Below the pieces are notes generated by a model that made no database searches, had not been told where the DNA came from, and saw nothing but the letters and a program-made list of their open reading frames with translations. Shown one piece after another: positions 46,220 through 55,686 of a DNA stretch of 62,593 nt. Origin of the DNA: Legionellales bacterium (lineage in GTDB: Bacteria > Pseudomonadota > Gammaproteobacteria > Legionellales > Legionellaceae). The translations under genes were made by a program, and so were the position numbers. The stretch covers positions 1 to 62,593 of the forward strand of contig DAIDKT010000029.1 of NCBI GenBank assembly GCA_027449905.1, in the 5' to 3' direction. The stretch's first letter is position 1. Each line of letters opens with the position of its first letter.

Positions 46220-47062
46220 TTATTGCATAATATAACGATTGTAAAGGTCGATATACGTGCCATCTGTTTGCATATTTTTGATGACTCGGTCAATTTGCTT
46301 GATCATATTGACAGCTTTGGAGTTGGTGGTAAGAACCACGGCAGAGTTGCCGTGCCCGACTGGAATCGACTCGCCAACTGCCCTAAATAAATCGATGGTG
46401 ATCGAAAGCCAATAATCAGTCGTAACTGTTTGCATAACAAAGGCATCAATATTTCCGGATGCCAAGTTATCAATACCGGTTTGTGGGGTTGCATAAACCG
46501 TGATGGGGTATTTTTTTGCAAAATTGGTTGTCACAAATGTCTTGAGGATAGGATCATTTGTCGTACCTATTCTGCTGTTAGCAACTTCTGCCATAGTATG
46601 GATATGAGATGATTTTTGAACAAAAAATTGCACGGAACTAGGTAGGTAAGGCAAACTAAAAACATAATTAACATCATCCGGGAAGCAAATGATGGATGCG
46701 ACGGCCATATCCACTTTTCCTTGATTGAGCTCATCTATTAAATCCATCAAGTTTGGATATGTCACAAACTGACATTCTTTTTTTATTCGACGACAAGCTT
46801 CGCTCATCAAGTCCATTTCAAAACCTGAGTAAATAAACTTTTGAGGGTTATTCATTTCAAAAGGAGGATTAAATACCATCGTTCCAATTTTTATAATATT
46901 TGAATCGTCTACCGGTTGCGGGGCTAGGGCTTTGAAATTTGGTACGTGATTAACCTTCAGTTCCACCAAGGGTAATCCATAGACCCATGTGGATTTTACG
47001 ATCATGATCAATACTAAGAAAATGAAGTGGCAACCACTTTTATTTTTGAAAAAAGCCAGCAT
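46220..47062 (-). CDS. Amino-acid-type periplasmic solute-binding protein (SBP_bac_3)
   Basis: 280 aa with a signal sequence (about 1-30). The mature part matches the polar-amino-acid binding family: IKIGTMVFNPPFEMNNPQKFIYSGFEMDLMSEACRRI (lobe 1 start), DLIDELNQGKVDMAVASIICF, SLPYLPSSVQFFVQKSS and LASGNIDAFVMQTVTTDYWL. No permease or ATPase gene accompanies it, and a FAD protein follows 31 bp downstream. It may feed a transporter encoded elsewhere or act as a sensor component. Confidence 0.87.
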   Translation of the reverse strand: MLAFFKNKSGCHFIFLVLIMIVKSTWVYGLPLVELKVNHVPNFKALAPQPVDDSNIIKIGTMVFNPPFEMNNPQKFIYSGFEMDLMSEACRRIKKECQFVTYPNLMDLIDELNQGKVDMAVASIICFPDDVNYVFSLPYLPSSVQFFVQKSSHIHTMAEVANSRIGTTNDPILKTFVTTNFAKKYPITVYATPQTGIDNLASGNIDAFVMQTVTTDYWLSITIDLFRAVGESIPVGHGNSAVVLTTNSKAVNMIKQIDRVIKNMQTDGTYIDLYNRYIMQ

Positions 47063-47625
47063 GGATTAACTCCGTTGACACTGAAAACCTAGATTTGGTA
47101 AGACTTGATTAAGTTATAGATTAGCTGGTTTATGTTAAATGTCTACTATTTATCAAACTCTACGAAAACTCGACTTTATGAAATATCTAATCCTAGCCCA
47201 AAAATGATAATTTTTACTTCGTTTAGATCTTAAATTAAACTAATTACTGACGAAAGTTAGTATCCATGGCGAGCAATTTGTTTATACCTAGGTCAATATA
47301 CGGGAATTCAGAAAAAATTTCATAAAGTCGACGACAAAAAATTAAATGTTCATGGTTTATCGTCCCTGCGGAGGCGGGGATCCATGCTGCTATTGGCCTC
47401 ATACCAAATTCACAATAGATTCCCGCCTGCGCGGGAAAGACAACTCCATTTTTGTCGTGTGCTAAGAAGTCGAGCGAAAACTTGTTGTAGACTTAGCTTC
47501 AGATAATTGATTAATACTTTAAATCCTCTAAAACGGGCTATAATTAAATGGTGACGATGCACCCAAATAATATTTAACCATCATTCAGCCGTTGAATGAA
47601 ATCAATAAATAAGGATATATGGGCA
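47063..47625. other. Gap with family B copy; otherwise AT-rich
   Basis: About 560 bp. Family B copy 3 lies at 47326-47466. The stretches 47063-47325 and 47467-47610 are AT-rich and hold no open frame I can support; AAGGA at 47611-47615 serves the transporter start. Confidence 0.5.
47326..47466. repeat. Family B palindromic repeat, diverged copy 3
   Basis: Ends AGTCGACGACAAAAA and TTTTTGTCGTGTGCT, with CCTGCGGAGGCGGGG and CCCGCCTGCGCGGG inside. It is more diverged than copies 1 and 2, in the same orientation as copy 2. Confidence 0.8.
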
Positions 47626-49866
47626 ATGCAATCCAAACGTTTTTATCGTTTAGGTCAGTTTATTTACCAATTTAGAACAAGCGCGATCATCGTTTGGTCT
47701 GTCGCTATTTTAATCTGCCTGCCTTTTTTGAATGACATCATCAATCCTTTTCAGGCTACCGGGTTTGTTGCTAATCATTCCCAAAGTGATTTGGCCAATG
47801 AATTTATGAATCAAAAGTTGGGGTATGGGCATAATCAATTCTTAATTCTATATCACAGTGAAGATCTACTGGCCACCGAACCAGTCTATCAGCATAAAAT
47901 AAAATATTCATTATCAGGCTTAAAAAATTTTCCAGTAAAACACGAAATTGTATTACCAGAAAATAACAGTAAGCAAATATCCAAAGATAAACACACGGCT
48001 TATGCGGTGGTATTATTGAAAACAGATAAAATATTAAGTCGAACTTTAACTAAAGAATTTCAAAATCTCATCAAACAACCAAAGGATATGATCGTCCAAC
48101 TGGGTGGTGAGCCTATATTTGTTGCGCGTATCAACGAACAAACGCAACATGATCTATTCAAAGCCGATTTTATTGCAGTCCCGGTTACCATTATTGCCCT
48201 GCTTGTTATTTTCGGAACAGTGGTTGCAGCCATGTTGCCGCTATGCTTAGGGGGCGGTTGTGCGGTGCTTATTTTAACAATTCTGTATGGCTTGGGGCAT
48301 CTGCTTACCTTATCTATTTTTACTTTAAATATTGCCTTATTGTTAGGGCTTTGTTTAAGCTTAGACTATGCATTATTTATTATTTATCGGTTTCGAGAAG
48401 AACTAAATCAGCAACCTGGCTCGGTAGAGGCCGCTATTACTAAAACCATCGCAACCGCAGGAAAAGCTGTTTTTTACAGTGGTGTGGCGGTGTTTATCAG
48501 TATCAGTGCCCTTTTATTTTTCCCAATCAATGTCTTATTCTCAATCGGAATTGGTGGGCTTGTGGCTGTATTTGTTGCTGTATCGGTTGCAGTAACACTT
48601 TTACCAGCTATTTTAGCGTTAATAGGTCATCGTATTAATGCTTTGGCGATTCGTAAAATCAACTTTCAATCAAATGATCCCCATTCGATTAGTCCCCATA
48701 ACTATTGGTATAAAATCGCTGCCACCATCGTGAAACGACCGGTCCTTTTCTCATTATCTACTTTGGTTTTTCTCTTGATGCTTGGTTATACCATAACCAA
48801 TATCAAAGTAGGTATCTCCGATTTTCATGTTTTACCAGATCATTCGGAAAATCAATTATTTTTCGACACTTTCAAAAAAAACTTTAATGAACAGAAATTA
48901 AACCCTATTAATATGATTATTTCATCGCAACATGGATCTATTTTGTCGAAAAAACACATCACTCATTTGGTGAATTTTGTTGGTAAAATAAAGAAAAATA
49001 CTTCGGTCAGTGAAGTAGATAGTATTGTATCAATGAACCCTACGTTGACGATCGCACAATATCAAGCAATGTATCAACAACACCCAGAGAATTTAGATAA
49101 ACAAATCAAATTATTATTAGATAGAACCACGCGCGATCATTTTACGGTTATCAACATCATTAGCAAATACCCGCCTGATTCAGCTGAAACGAAACTGTTG
49201 GTTAATCAACTTCGCATGATGCAACCTAAAGGCGGTTTAACCACGCAATTAAGTGGCATGCCAGTCATCAATATGGATGTCTTAACCACCATTCAACGAA
49301 TACTACCATATATGATGATCTGGATTATGGTTTTAACCTATGTTGTATTGATGATTTTATTGCGATCCTTATTTCTACCCTTCAAAGCTATCTTCATGAA
49401 TATACTTAGCCTGTGTGCTTCCTATGGTGTTTTGGTTTATATTTTTCAGGAAGGACATTTCCATGATCTTCTGCATTTTAAAGTACAGGGTATGGTCGAT
49501 GTCAGCTTGCTCCTTATCATATTTTGTGCGATTTTCGGATTTTCGATGGACTATGAAGTATTCTTACTCACTCGTATTCATGAAGCTTATAACACCACTC
49601 AGGATAATGAAAAAAGTATTATTTTTGGAATCGTTAAAAGTAGTCGTATTATAACCAGCGCAGCGTTGATCGTTATTTTTTTATGTGGCTCTTTCATGGT
49701 CGCGGATGTTTTAATGGTTAAAGAATTTGGCTTGGGTATCGCGGTGGCTATTTTTGTCGATGCATTTGCAATTAGAATTATTTTAGTTCCTGCAACCATG
49801 GCCTTGGTCAAAAAATGGAATTGGTATTTACCGTTGTGGATAAATAAACTGATAAGTTCTGAATGA
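47626..49866 (+). CDS. MmpL/RND-family transporter
   Basis: Inner-membrane RND-superfamily exporter of the MMPL type, about 746 aa with the usual 12 membrane segments in two halves separated by two periplasmic loops. Each half carries a LGLCLSLDYALFIIYRFREEL / FGFSMDYEVFLLTRIHEAYN motif with the conserved Asp-Tyr pair of the proton relay. The ATG at 47626 has AAGGA ten bases upstream; an in-frame ATG at 47596 lacks a ribosome site. Lipids or hydrophobic compounds are typical substrates; none can be named here. Convergent with the barrel gene. Confidence 0.9.
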   Translation: MQSKRFYRLGQFIYQFRTSAIIVWSVAILICLPFLNDIINPFQATGFVANHSQSDLANEFMNQKLGYGHNQFLILYHSEDLLATEPVYQHKIKYSLSGLKNFPVKHEIVLPENNSKQISKDKHTAYAVVLLKTDKILSRTLTKEFQNLIKQPKDMIVQLGGEPIFVARINEQTQHDLFKADFIAVPVTIIALLVIFGTVVAAMLPLCLGGGCAVLILTILYGLGHLLTLSIFTLNIALLLGLCLSLDYALFIIYRFREELNQQPGSVEAAITKTIATAGKAVFYSGVAVFISISALLFFPINVLFSIGIGGLVAVFVAVSVAVTLLPAILALIGHRINALAIRKINFQSNDPHSISPHNYWYKIAATIVKRPVLFSLSTLVFLLMLGYTITNIKVGISDFHVLPDHSENQLFFDTFKKNFNEQKLNPINMIISSQHGSILSKKHITHLVNFVGKIKKNTSVSEVDSIVSMNPTLTIAQYQAMYQQHPENLDKQIKLLLDRTTRDHFTVINIISKYPPDSAETKLLVNQLRMMQPKGGLTTQLSGMPVINMDVLTTIQRILPYMMIWIMVLTYVVLMILLRSLFLPFKAIFMNILSLCASYGVLVYIFQEGHFHDLLHFKVQGMVDVSLLLIIFCAIFGFSMDYEVFLLTRIHEAYNTTQDNEKSIIFGIVKSSRIITSAALIVIFLCGSFMVADVLMVKEFGLGIAVAIFVDAFAIRIILVPATMALVKKWNWYLPLWINKLISSE

Positions 49867-49929
49867 TTTGATTTACTGATGACAGTAATATACTGTGGGG
49901 GCAAATAATCAAACGATTCCTTTCTACAA

Positions 49930-50586
49930 TCATCCAAACCTTAAAGCTAGTTTTATATAAAAAGAATAGAGAAAAGGGATATAATCTTTAACTGGGTTAA
50001 TTTCAGACTCGCCATACCCGGCAATGTAATTTGTGCCTATTTCACCCATGATTCTTTCACTAAAATTAATATTGCCACCTACAGCAAAGGTTGGTGAAAT
50101 TCGATAATCGTTATTAATTTCATCTTTTCTCCATACCGTTGCAACACCTGCTCCAGAATATAATCGGATAGAGGTTTTGGGAATAACTAACATAATTTTC
50201 GCGAAAATAGCGGCAGTTTGTGTCTGAGTAGATAATGAAGTAAGACCCTCATGATCAAAGGCGTAAAGACTGTCTTGATCAAAATTAACCGTAGCATCGG
50301 AAAATCGGAGGTAGTTTGCTTCGATCGCAAAAAATGGGGTTAATTCATAACCTGCCAATGCACCCCATACCCATCCCCCCTCTTTGACTGAAATTGGTGT
50401 GGATACACTAATCGCGGCATTTTGATTTTCTTCCGAAGGTACCAAGCCTTGCCATGTGGTCGAACCCAAACCACCCATAAAACCAGCATAAAATGGATGA
50501 GTAAAAATATTTTTATCATCCAATGCCTGCTCAGAGAATGAAACGCGACAACATAAAACTAGAATAACCAGTAGATAAACTCTCAT
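49930..50586 (-). CDS. Outer-membrane beta-barrel protein
   Basis: About 218 aa from the ATG at 50586 (the frame extends to a TTG). Signal peptide LLVILVLCCRVSFS. The mature protein alternates amphipathic strands and turns like an 8-stranded OmpA/OmpW-type barrel: FYAGFMGGLGSTTWQG, WVWGALAGYELTPFFAIEANYLRFSDA, SIRLYSGAGVATVW, ISPTFAVGGNINFSERIMGEIGTNYIAG, and a final IKLALRFG. It starts 21 bp after the stop of the Cys-rich gene and GAGGG precedes it; the two probably share a transcript. Confidence 0.82.
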   Translation of the reverse strand: MRVYLLVILVLCCRVSFSEQALDDKNIFTHPFYAGFMGGLGSTTWQGLVPSEENQNAAISVSTPISVKEGGWVWGALAGYELTPFFAIEANYLRFSDATVNFDQDSLYAFDHEGLTSLSTQTQTAAIFAKIMLVIPKTSIRLYSGAGVATVWRKDEINNDYRISPTFAVGGNINFSERIMGEIGTNYIAGYGESEINPVKDYIPFLYSFYIKLALRFG

Positions 50587-50607
50587 GCAATATACAACCC
50601 TCAAAAC

Positions 50608-50976
50608 TTAAATACAGGGTTCACCATTGCCATTGCATGGTTCAGACTTAGAAGTGACGCCGCCAGACAGATAACAATTCCAATCATCTATACATTCTTG
50701 GGTATTTGTATCATGCTGAAATTCACAAGCACGTTGTAATGAACCAAAGGTATTGATCATTCTTTCGTACAATAAACGATGATTTGCGCACATACCTCTG
50801 GGAAGGCCTGATGCTGCACAATGACATTCAGCAGCGACTTTAAAAGAACCACAAAAACCAGGTGCGTTGACAGGTGTTGCTGATGGACACGCGGAGCTTA
50901 GTTTATCTGAAGTAGCTGCGTGAGCGGATAAAGTTAACATTGTACCAGCAAGGAAAGCACCTATTTTTTTATTCAT
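50608..50976 (-). CDS. Cys-rich secreted protein, function unknown
   Basis: 122 aa: signal peptide 1-21 (LAGTMLTLSAHA) and a ~101-residue mature part with ten cysteines (CPSAT, GFCGS, AECHC, GMCAN, RACEF, TQECI, NWCY-type DWNCY, EPCNG, EPCI), an even number as for five disulfides. No family recognised. The distribution looks like a compact disulfide-stabilised domain plus a Gly-rich end (NGNGEPC). Upstream partner of the barrel gene. Extracellular or surface role inferred. Confidence 0.75.
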   Translation of the reverse strand: MNKKIGAFLAGTMLTLSAHAATSDKLSSACPSATPVNAPGFCGSFKVAAECHCAASGLPRGMCANHRLLYERMINTFGSLQRACEFQHDTNTQECIDDWNCYLSGGVTSKSEPCNGNGEPCI

Positions 50977-51080
50977 TTTTCAATCCTTAGAAAATTACAT
51001 ACTCTGTTAAAAGTAGGTATACAGTATTATATTATGTATGTTCACACAAGCAAATTTTATGGAAAAAGGCGAACTAGAAC

Positions 51081-51234
51081 TGGTGTCTGTTTACAATTAT
51101 TTTTCTGAAAGCCTAAGCCCCGCGTATGATTCGAAGGATCGAGATTACTCCAGATCACAGAAAATAAAAATATCTGCATAGATCCTGCGAGCATCTCGCG
51201 GAATCTCTAAATTGAAGTTGTCACCAGAACCTAG
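51081..51234. repeat. Degenerate family A repeat, copy 6
   Basis: Ends TGTCTGTTTACAATT and AAGTTGTCACCAGAACCTAG are recognisable with mismatches; GATCCTGCGAGCATCTCGCGG lies inside. It fills most of the 330-bp gap between the Fis gene stop and the Cys-rich gene start; the rest of the gap shows nothing. Confidence 0.55.
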
Positions 51235-51306
51235 CTACAGGAGCATCTGATTTAAGATGTTGAATTTTCAGCAGACTAAACTAAGTTGGTTATAACGCTT
51301 CCGTAA

Positions 51307-51606
51307 CTACTCGTCAGTTAAACGAAAATATTTTGTACCAAAATAACGCTGAAGTTTTTTTCGGATTGTTCCACGACTAATACCAAGCATTTTTGCAGCT
51401 TGTAGTTGATTTCCGCGGCGTTTTTCCATGACAGCTTGTAAAAGAGGTGGTTCAACTTCTGACAAAATCATGTCATATAAATCGTTAATCGACTTGTTTT
51501 TGTTTTCCGCAAGAAAACGGGTAACCAAGCCATAAACCAAATCCTGCAAACCTGGATCCTGTTTTGTAATCTCGACTAGATTATCTTGTGTTTCTGTAAA
51601 AGCCAT
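51307..51606 (-). CDS. fis: Fis-family DNA-binding protein
   Basis: 99 aa, the length of Fis, from the ATG at 51606 with AGGAAATTG upstream. The C-terminal helix-turn-helix matches Fis/NtrC-type DNA-binding domains: PPLLQAVMEKRRGNQLQAAKMLGISRGTIRKKLQRYF. The N-terminal half (TETQDNLVEITKQDPGLQDL) is more divergent than in enterics. Legionella carries several Fis paralogues that silence effector genes, so this could be one of a set. Dimeric nucleoid-associated regulator by family. Alone in its strand neighbourhood. Confidence 0.9.
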   Translation of the reverse strand: MAFTETQDNLVEITKQDPGLQDLVYGLVTRFLAENKNKSINDLYDMILSEVEPPLLQAVMEKRRGNQLQAAKMLGISRGTIRKKLQRYFGTKYFRLTDE

Positions 51607-51612
51607 GATCAA

Positions 51613-51968
51613 TTTCCTTATTTTAGTTATTCTTAAAGAGTGTTTATAATCAATTCATTTACCTTAAATAATTGCCATACTATCAACCAAATAGGAAAAA
51701 GGTAATCTAGCAAAGCTGTATCTGATAAACTAATTGCTTATTGGCAATTTGTTTAAAACGCCAAAGTGCTTCTATTGAAGCACATACATCCCCGTTTATT
51801 TTCACAATTACCAAGTAACTCTTTGTACTACTTGCTTCCATACCACTTGCAAGCCAAATTTATTGTACATCAAGCATAATTGATACGCTACTACTTACTT
51901 CAATATTTCGTAACTATTCACCACAATTTTTGATATTCGGACAAATATCAGACTGAATTTCAGGTTGA
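51613..51968. other. Gene-free AT-rich stretch upstream of fis / downstream of htpG
   Basis: About 355 bp. A perfect 7-bp hairpin GTGCTTC/GAAGCAC occurs at 51766-51783. No gene. The region upstream of fis probably holds its promoter, but I could not assign clear -10/-35 boxes. Confidence 0.5.
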
Positions 51969-51995
51969 ACGAAAACCCGTGCAACCTGCATGGGT
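51969..51995 (-). terminator. Likely rho-independent terminator of htpG
   Basis: On the minus strand, ACCCATGCA-GGT-TGCACGGGT forms a 9-bp stem with one mismatch, followed by TTTTC. It begins 17 bases after the htpG stop. Confidence 0.55.
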
Positions 51996-52011
51996 CTTCG
52001 CTTTAAGATAT

Positions 52012-53904
52012 CTAATGCGGGGCTGTTAATAGCTCATTGAGTCTGCGAACAAAATCAGCTGGATTGTCTAATTGACCGCCCTCTGCGATAACCGCTTGTT
52101 CGAACAAAACTAGCGTTAACTTTTCAAATCGAACATCATCTTCCGTATCATGCAAACGTTTAATGAGAGTATGATCAGGATTAATCTCAAATATTGGTTT
52201 GGTTCCCGGTATTTGCTGCCCGGCTGATTGCAAAATTCGCTGCATTTCAAATCCCATATCATGCTCATCAGCAACAATACAAGCAGGTGAATCGGTCAGA
52301 CGATTGGTTAAATGAACCTCTTTCACACGATCTTCAAGAATGGTTTTTATTTGTTTAAGCATCGGTTCTAAGGATTTTTCTTGCTCTTTAACCTGCGTTT
52401 CATCATTATCTATATCAACTTTTCCTTTAGAAATAGACTGTAGTTTTTTTCCTTCATATTCAGCAAGATGACCAGTTAACCATTCATCTATTCGATCACT
52501 GAGTAACAACACCTCTATCCCTTTTTTTCTAAAAATTTCTAGATGCGGGCTATACCTCGCGGCATTATAACTAGAGGCAGTGATGTAATAAATTTTATCT
52601 TGATTTTCCTGCATACGAGATACATATTCATCTAAGGAAACGGTTTGTTCTTCACTATCTTGATGGGTACTTGCGAAACGCAATAGTTTGGAAATGGTTT
52701 CTTTATTAGTAAAATCTTCAACGGGTCCTTCTTTCAAAACAAGTCCAAACTCTTTCCAAAACGCCTTATATTTTTCAGGCTCTTGAGTGCTTAGCTTTTC
52801 AAGCATCGATAACACCCGCTTCGTACAAGCACTGCGAATATTCTCAACCAACTTGTTATCCTGAAGTATCTCTCTTGAAACATTAAGCGGCAAATCACTG
52901 GCATCGACAATTCCTTTAATAAATCGTAAATACCGTGGAAGAAATTGTGACGCATCATCCATGATAAAAACACGCTTAACATACAGCTTCAAACCATGCT
53001 TCACTTCATGCTGCCACAGGTCAAAAGGCGCATGGGCAGGTACAAATAATAGACTGATATATTCATGCTTGCCTTCTACATGATTATGACTCCAGCAAAG
53101 AGGATCCTGATAATCTCTGGAGATATGTTTGTACAGTGCCTTGTATTCATCGTCTGAAATATCTGATTTTTGCATGGTCCATAATGCAGTCGCTTTGTTA
53201 ACCGTTTCAAACTCAGGTGACGTTGGTGCCTCTTTCTTTTCATCTTCATCTGGTGTTTTTGGTAACCCTTTCATGATGATTGGCCATGCAATATGGTCGG
53301 AGTACTTGGTGATGATACTTCGAATTCGCCAATCACTTAGAAACTCGTCTGCATCCGATTTAATATGCAAAATAATTTCAGTGCCACGCGTTTCTTTTTT
53401 AGTTGATTCAATTGTGAACTCACCTTCTCCAGTCGATTCCCAAGTAATTCCACTTGCAGCAGGCGCACCAGCTCGTCGACTATTTAATGTCACCTTATCC
53501 GCAACAATAAAAGCTGAATAAAACCCGACACCAAACTGACCAATTAAATTTGAATCCTTGGCCTGCTCACCAGTCATATGACTGAGAAAGTCTTCAGTTC
53601 CTGATTTAGCAATGGTTCCTAAATTCTCAACAGCCTCTTCCCAACTGAGACCAATCCCATTATCAGATATTGTGATGGTTTTTAGGCTTGGGTTGAATTC
53701 GACTGTAATATGAAGATCTGAATCATTTTCGTACAAGCTGGCATCTGACAGTGCCAAAAAACGCAATTTATCAAGCGCATCAGACGCATTTGAAATCAAC
53801 TCGCGTAAAAAAATTTCTTTGTTGCTATACAGTGAATGCACAACAAGCTGAAGCATTTTTTTAACTTCTGTTTGAAAACCCATTGTTTGTTGTTTTTTGG
53901 CCAT
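52012..53904 (-). CDS. htpG: Chaperone protein HtpG (Hsp90)
   Basis: Cytosolic Hsp90 ATPase assisting late folding of client proteins. 630 aa, canonical. N-domain GHKL motifs [42 protein letters not shown] and [17 protein letters not shown]; middle domain with [11 protein letters not shown] and [15 protein letters not shown]-terminal dimerisation domain ending in the usual [10 protein letters not shown] candidate heat-shock promoter lies upstream at 53961-53990. Confidence 0.97.
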   Translation of the reverse strand: MAKKQQTMGFQTEVKKMLQLVVHSLYSNKEIFLRELISNASDALDKLRFLALSDASLYENDSDLHITVEFNPSLKTITISDNGIGLSWEEAVENLGTIAKSGTEDFLSHMTGEQAKDSNLIGQFGVGFYSAFIVADKVTLNSRRAGAPAASGITWESTGEGEFTIESTKKETRGTEIILHIKSDADEFLSDWRIRSIITKYSDHIAWPIIMKGLPKTPDEDEKKEAPTSPEFETVNKATALWTMQKSDISDDEYKALYKHISRDYQDPLCWSHNHVEGKHEYISLLFVPAHAPFDLWQHEVKHGLKLYVKRVFIMDDASQFLPRYLRFIKGIVDASDLPLNVSREILQDNKLVENIRSACTKRVLSMLEKLSTQEPEKYKAFWKEFGLVLKEGPVEDFTNKETISKLLRFASTHQDSEEQTVSLDEYVSRMQENQDKIYYITASSYNAARYSPHLEIFRKKGIEVLLLSDRIDEWLTGHLAEYEGKKLQSISKGKVDIDNDETQVKEQEKSLEPMLKQIKTILEDRVKEVHLTNRLTDSPACIVADEHDMGFEMQRILQSAGQQIPGTKPIFEINPDHTLIKRLHDTEDDVRFEKLTLVLFEQAVIAEGGQLDNPADFVRRLNELLTAPH

Positions 53905-53960
53905 TGAAAAATCTCCCTCATGAAAAAATTATATTCGTAAAAAAAGCAGTTTAATCATGA

Positions 53961-53990
53961 CGATAATGGCTAATCTGCTGTTTACTCAAG
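53961..53990 (-). promoter_or_regulatory. Candidate sigma-32 promoter of htpG
   Basis: On the minus strand, CTTGAG (53985-53990) and CCATTATCG (53961-53969) are separated by 15 bases. This fits the heat-shock pattern CTTGAA-N13 to 15-CCCATNT loosely, about 60 bases upstream of the htpG start. Confidence 0.4.
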
Positions 53991-54046
53991 TTGAGGAAAC
54001 AGTCCAGTAATCAGCCATCGAAAATTCAACTGCGTTTTTTAGGATA

Positions 54047-54212
54047 CTAGGGTCTGTTGACAATTCATTTTCTGAGGCCCTACGTCCCGCGTCTTGTTCG
54101 CCGGATCCAGCGACCTTGCTCAATGCACGTAACTATTGCACAGAGATAGATCCAGCTGGATCCGGCGAACAAGACGCGGGACGTCGAGATCTGAATTGTC
54201 AACACGCCCTAG
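54047..54212. repeat. Family A palindromic repeat, full copy 4
   Basis: CTAGGGTCTGTTGACAATTC at the left and GAATTGTCAACACGCCCTAG at the right; long inner arms GGATCC.. and GGATCCGGCGAACAAGACGC pair over much of the element. It lies between the lpdA stop and the htpG start, and may end the aceEF-lpdA transcript. Confidence 0.88.
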
Positions 54213-54237
54213 ATATATGGGGATGATTGCTCCTATT

Positions 54238-55674
54238 TCAAGTCTCTTCTTGCACCCTTTTCTTTTTAGGCATATATAAATCCGTGATGGTTCCCTCAAA
54301 AATTTCAGAGGCCAATCCAATTGTTTCTGATAGGGTTGGATGCGGATGAATTGTCAAAGCGATGTCTTCAACATCACAGCACATCTCTATGGCCAAGGAA
54401 GTCTCCGCTATGAGCTCACCTGCATTGACGCCTACAATTCCTGCTCCCAGTATTCTCTTGGTATCGGGACAAAACAATAACTTCGTCATTCCCTCTTCTC
54501 GTCCGGTACTTAATGCACGTCCACTCGCAATCCATGGAAACACTGCTTTTTCATAAACAATGCCCTGCGCTTTCGCGTCTTTTTCAGTTAATCCTGTCCA
54601 AGCTAATTCTGGATCGGTATAAGCAACATTAGCAATACACTTTGGATCGAAGAAATGCTTTTGACCAGCAATCACTTCGGCAGCAACTCGACCTTCTGGA
54701 ATGGCTTTGTGAGCAAGCATTGGCTGACCTACAACGTCACCGATTGCAAAAATATGGGGTATATTCGTTCGCATTTGCTTGTCGACATGAATAAAACCAC
54801 GCTCATCTACCTGGACAGAAGCCTTATCAGCCTGAATGGCACCACCATTCGGTTTACGCCCAACTGCAACTAAAACTTGTTGGAAACACATGGGTTCAGC
54901 TTGGGCTTGCTCACCTTCCATTGTGACGTAAATACCTTCATCCTTGGCAGTAACAGCCGTTACTTTAGTTTTTAACCTAAACTGCACACCCTGCTTAGTC
55001 ATTCGCTTTTGCAAGACGTTCACCAAATCAGCATCAGCACTTGGTATCAATTGATCCATAAATTCAACGACTGTTACTTGAACCCCTAATGCAGAGTAAA
55101 CAGTCGCCATTTCTAGGCCAATGATACCCCCGCCTAAAACCAGCAAATCGCCCTTAATATCTGCTAACTGCAGTGCTCCAGTCGAACTAAAAATACGTTT
55201 ATCATTAGGAATGAATGGTAAAGTGACAGATTCACTCCCCACAGCAATAATCGCGTGCTCAAAATCAACGGTGATCGGGCCTTCTTTACTATCAACATTT
55301 AATTGATTAGGGCCACTGAATGCCCCCTTTCCGACCAAAACCTGGACCTTGCGTTGCTTAGCCAGTGCTTTTAATCCACCGGTCAGTTTCGCTACCACAC
55401 TGTTTTTCCAAGCGACGATTTTGCTGTTGTCAATGGTGGGTGGACCGAAATGGATGCCCTGTGCAGTGACTTCATGTGACTCATCCAATACTTTTGCAAG
55501 ATGCAGTAAAGCTTTCGAGGGAATACAGCCGACATTCAGACAAACGCCTCCCAATGACTCATATTCATTCACCAATACAACATCTAGCCCTAAATCCGCT
55601 GCGCGAAAAGCCGCTGTATACCCTCCGGGGCCCGCTCCTAATACCACTACATTTGTTTTGATTTGCATTGCCAT
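54238..55674 (-). CDS. lpdA: Dihydrolipoyl dehydrogenase (E3)
   Basis: FAD enzyme reoxidising dihydrolipoamide in pyruvate and other 2-oxoacid dehydrogenase complexes. 478 aa. FAD motif VVVLGAGPGGYTAAFRAADLG at the N-terminus, redox pair C45/C50 in GGVCLNVGCIPSKALLH, NAD motif GGGIIGLEMATVYSALG, second FAD contact IFAIGDVVGQPMLAHKA and C-terminal HPHPTLSETIG with the active-site His/Glu. Thirteen bases after aceF in the operon. It is the only E3 in the window and so the likely E3 for the 19.4-22.5 kb complex as well. Confidence 0.96.
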   Translation of the reverse strand: MAMQIKTNVVVLGAGPGGYTAAFRAADLGLDVVLVNEYESLGGVCLNVGCIPSKALLHLAKVLDESHEVTAQGIHFGPPTIDNSKIVAWKNSVVAKLTGGLKALAKQRKVQVLVGKGAFSGPNQLNVDSKEGPITVDFEHAIIAVGSESVTLPFIPNDKRIFSSTGALQLADIKGDLLVLGGGIIGLEMATVYSALGVQVTVVEFMDQLIPSADADLVNVLQKRMTKQGVQFRLKTKVTAVTAKDEGIYVTMEGEQAQAEPMCFQQVLVAVGRKPNGGAIQADKASVQVDERGFIHVDKQMRTNIPHIFAIGDVVGQPMLAHKAIPEGRVAAEVIAGQKHFFDPKCIANVAYTDPELAWTGLTEKDAKAQGIVYEKAVFPWIASGRALSTGREEGMTKLLFCPDTKRILGAGIVGVNAGELIAETSLAIEMCCDVEDIALTIHPHPTLSETIGLASEIFEGTITDLYMPKKKRVQEET

Positions 55675-55686
55675 AAAATATGCCTC

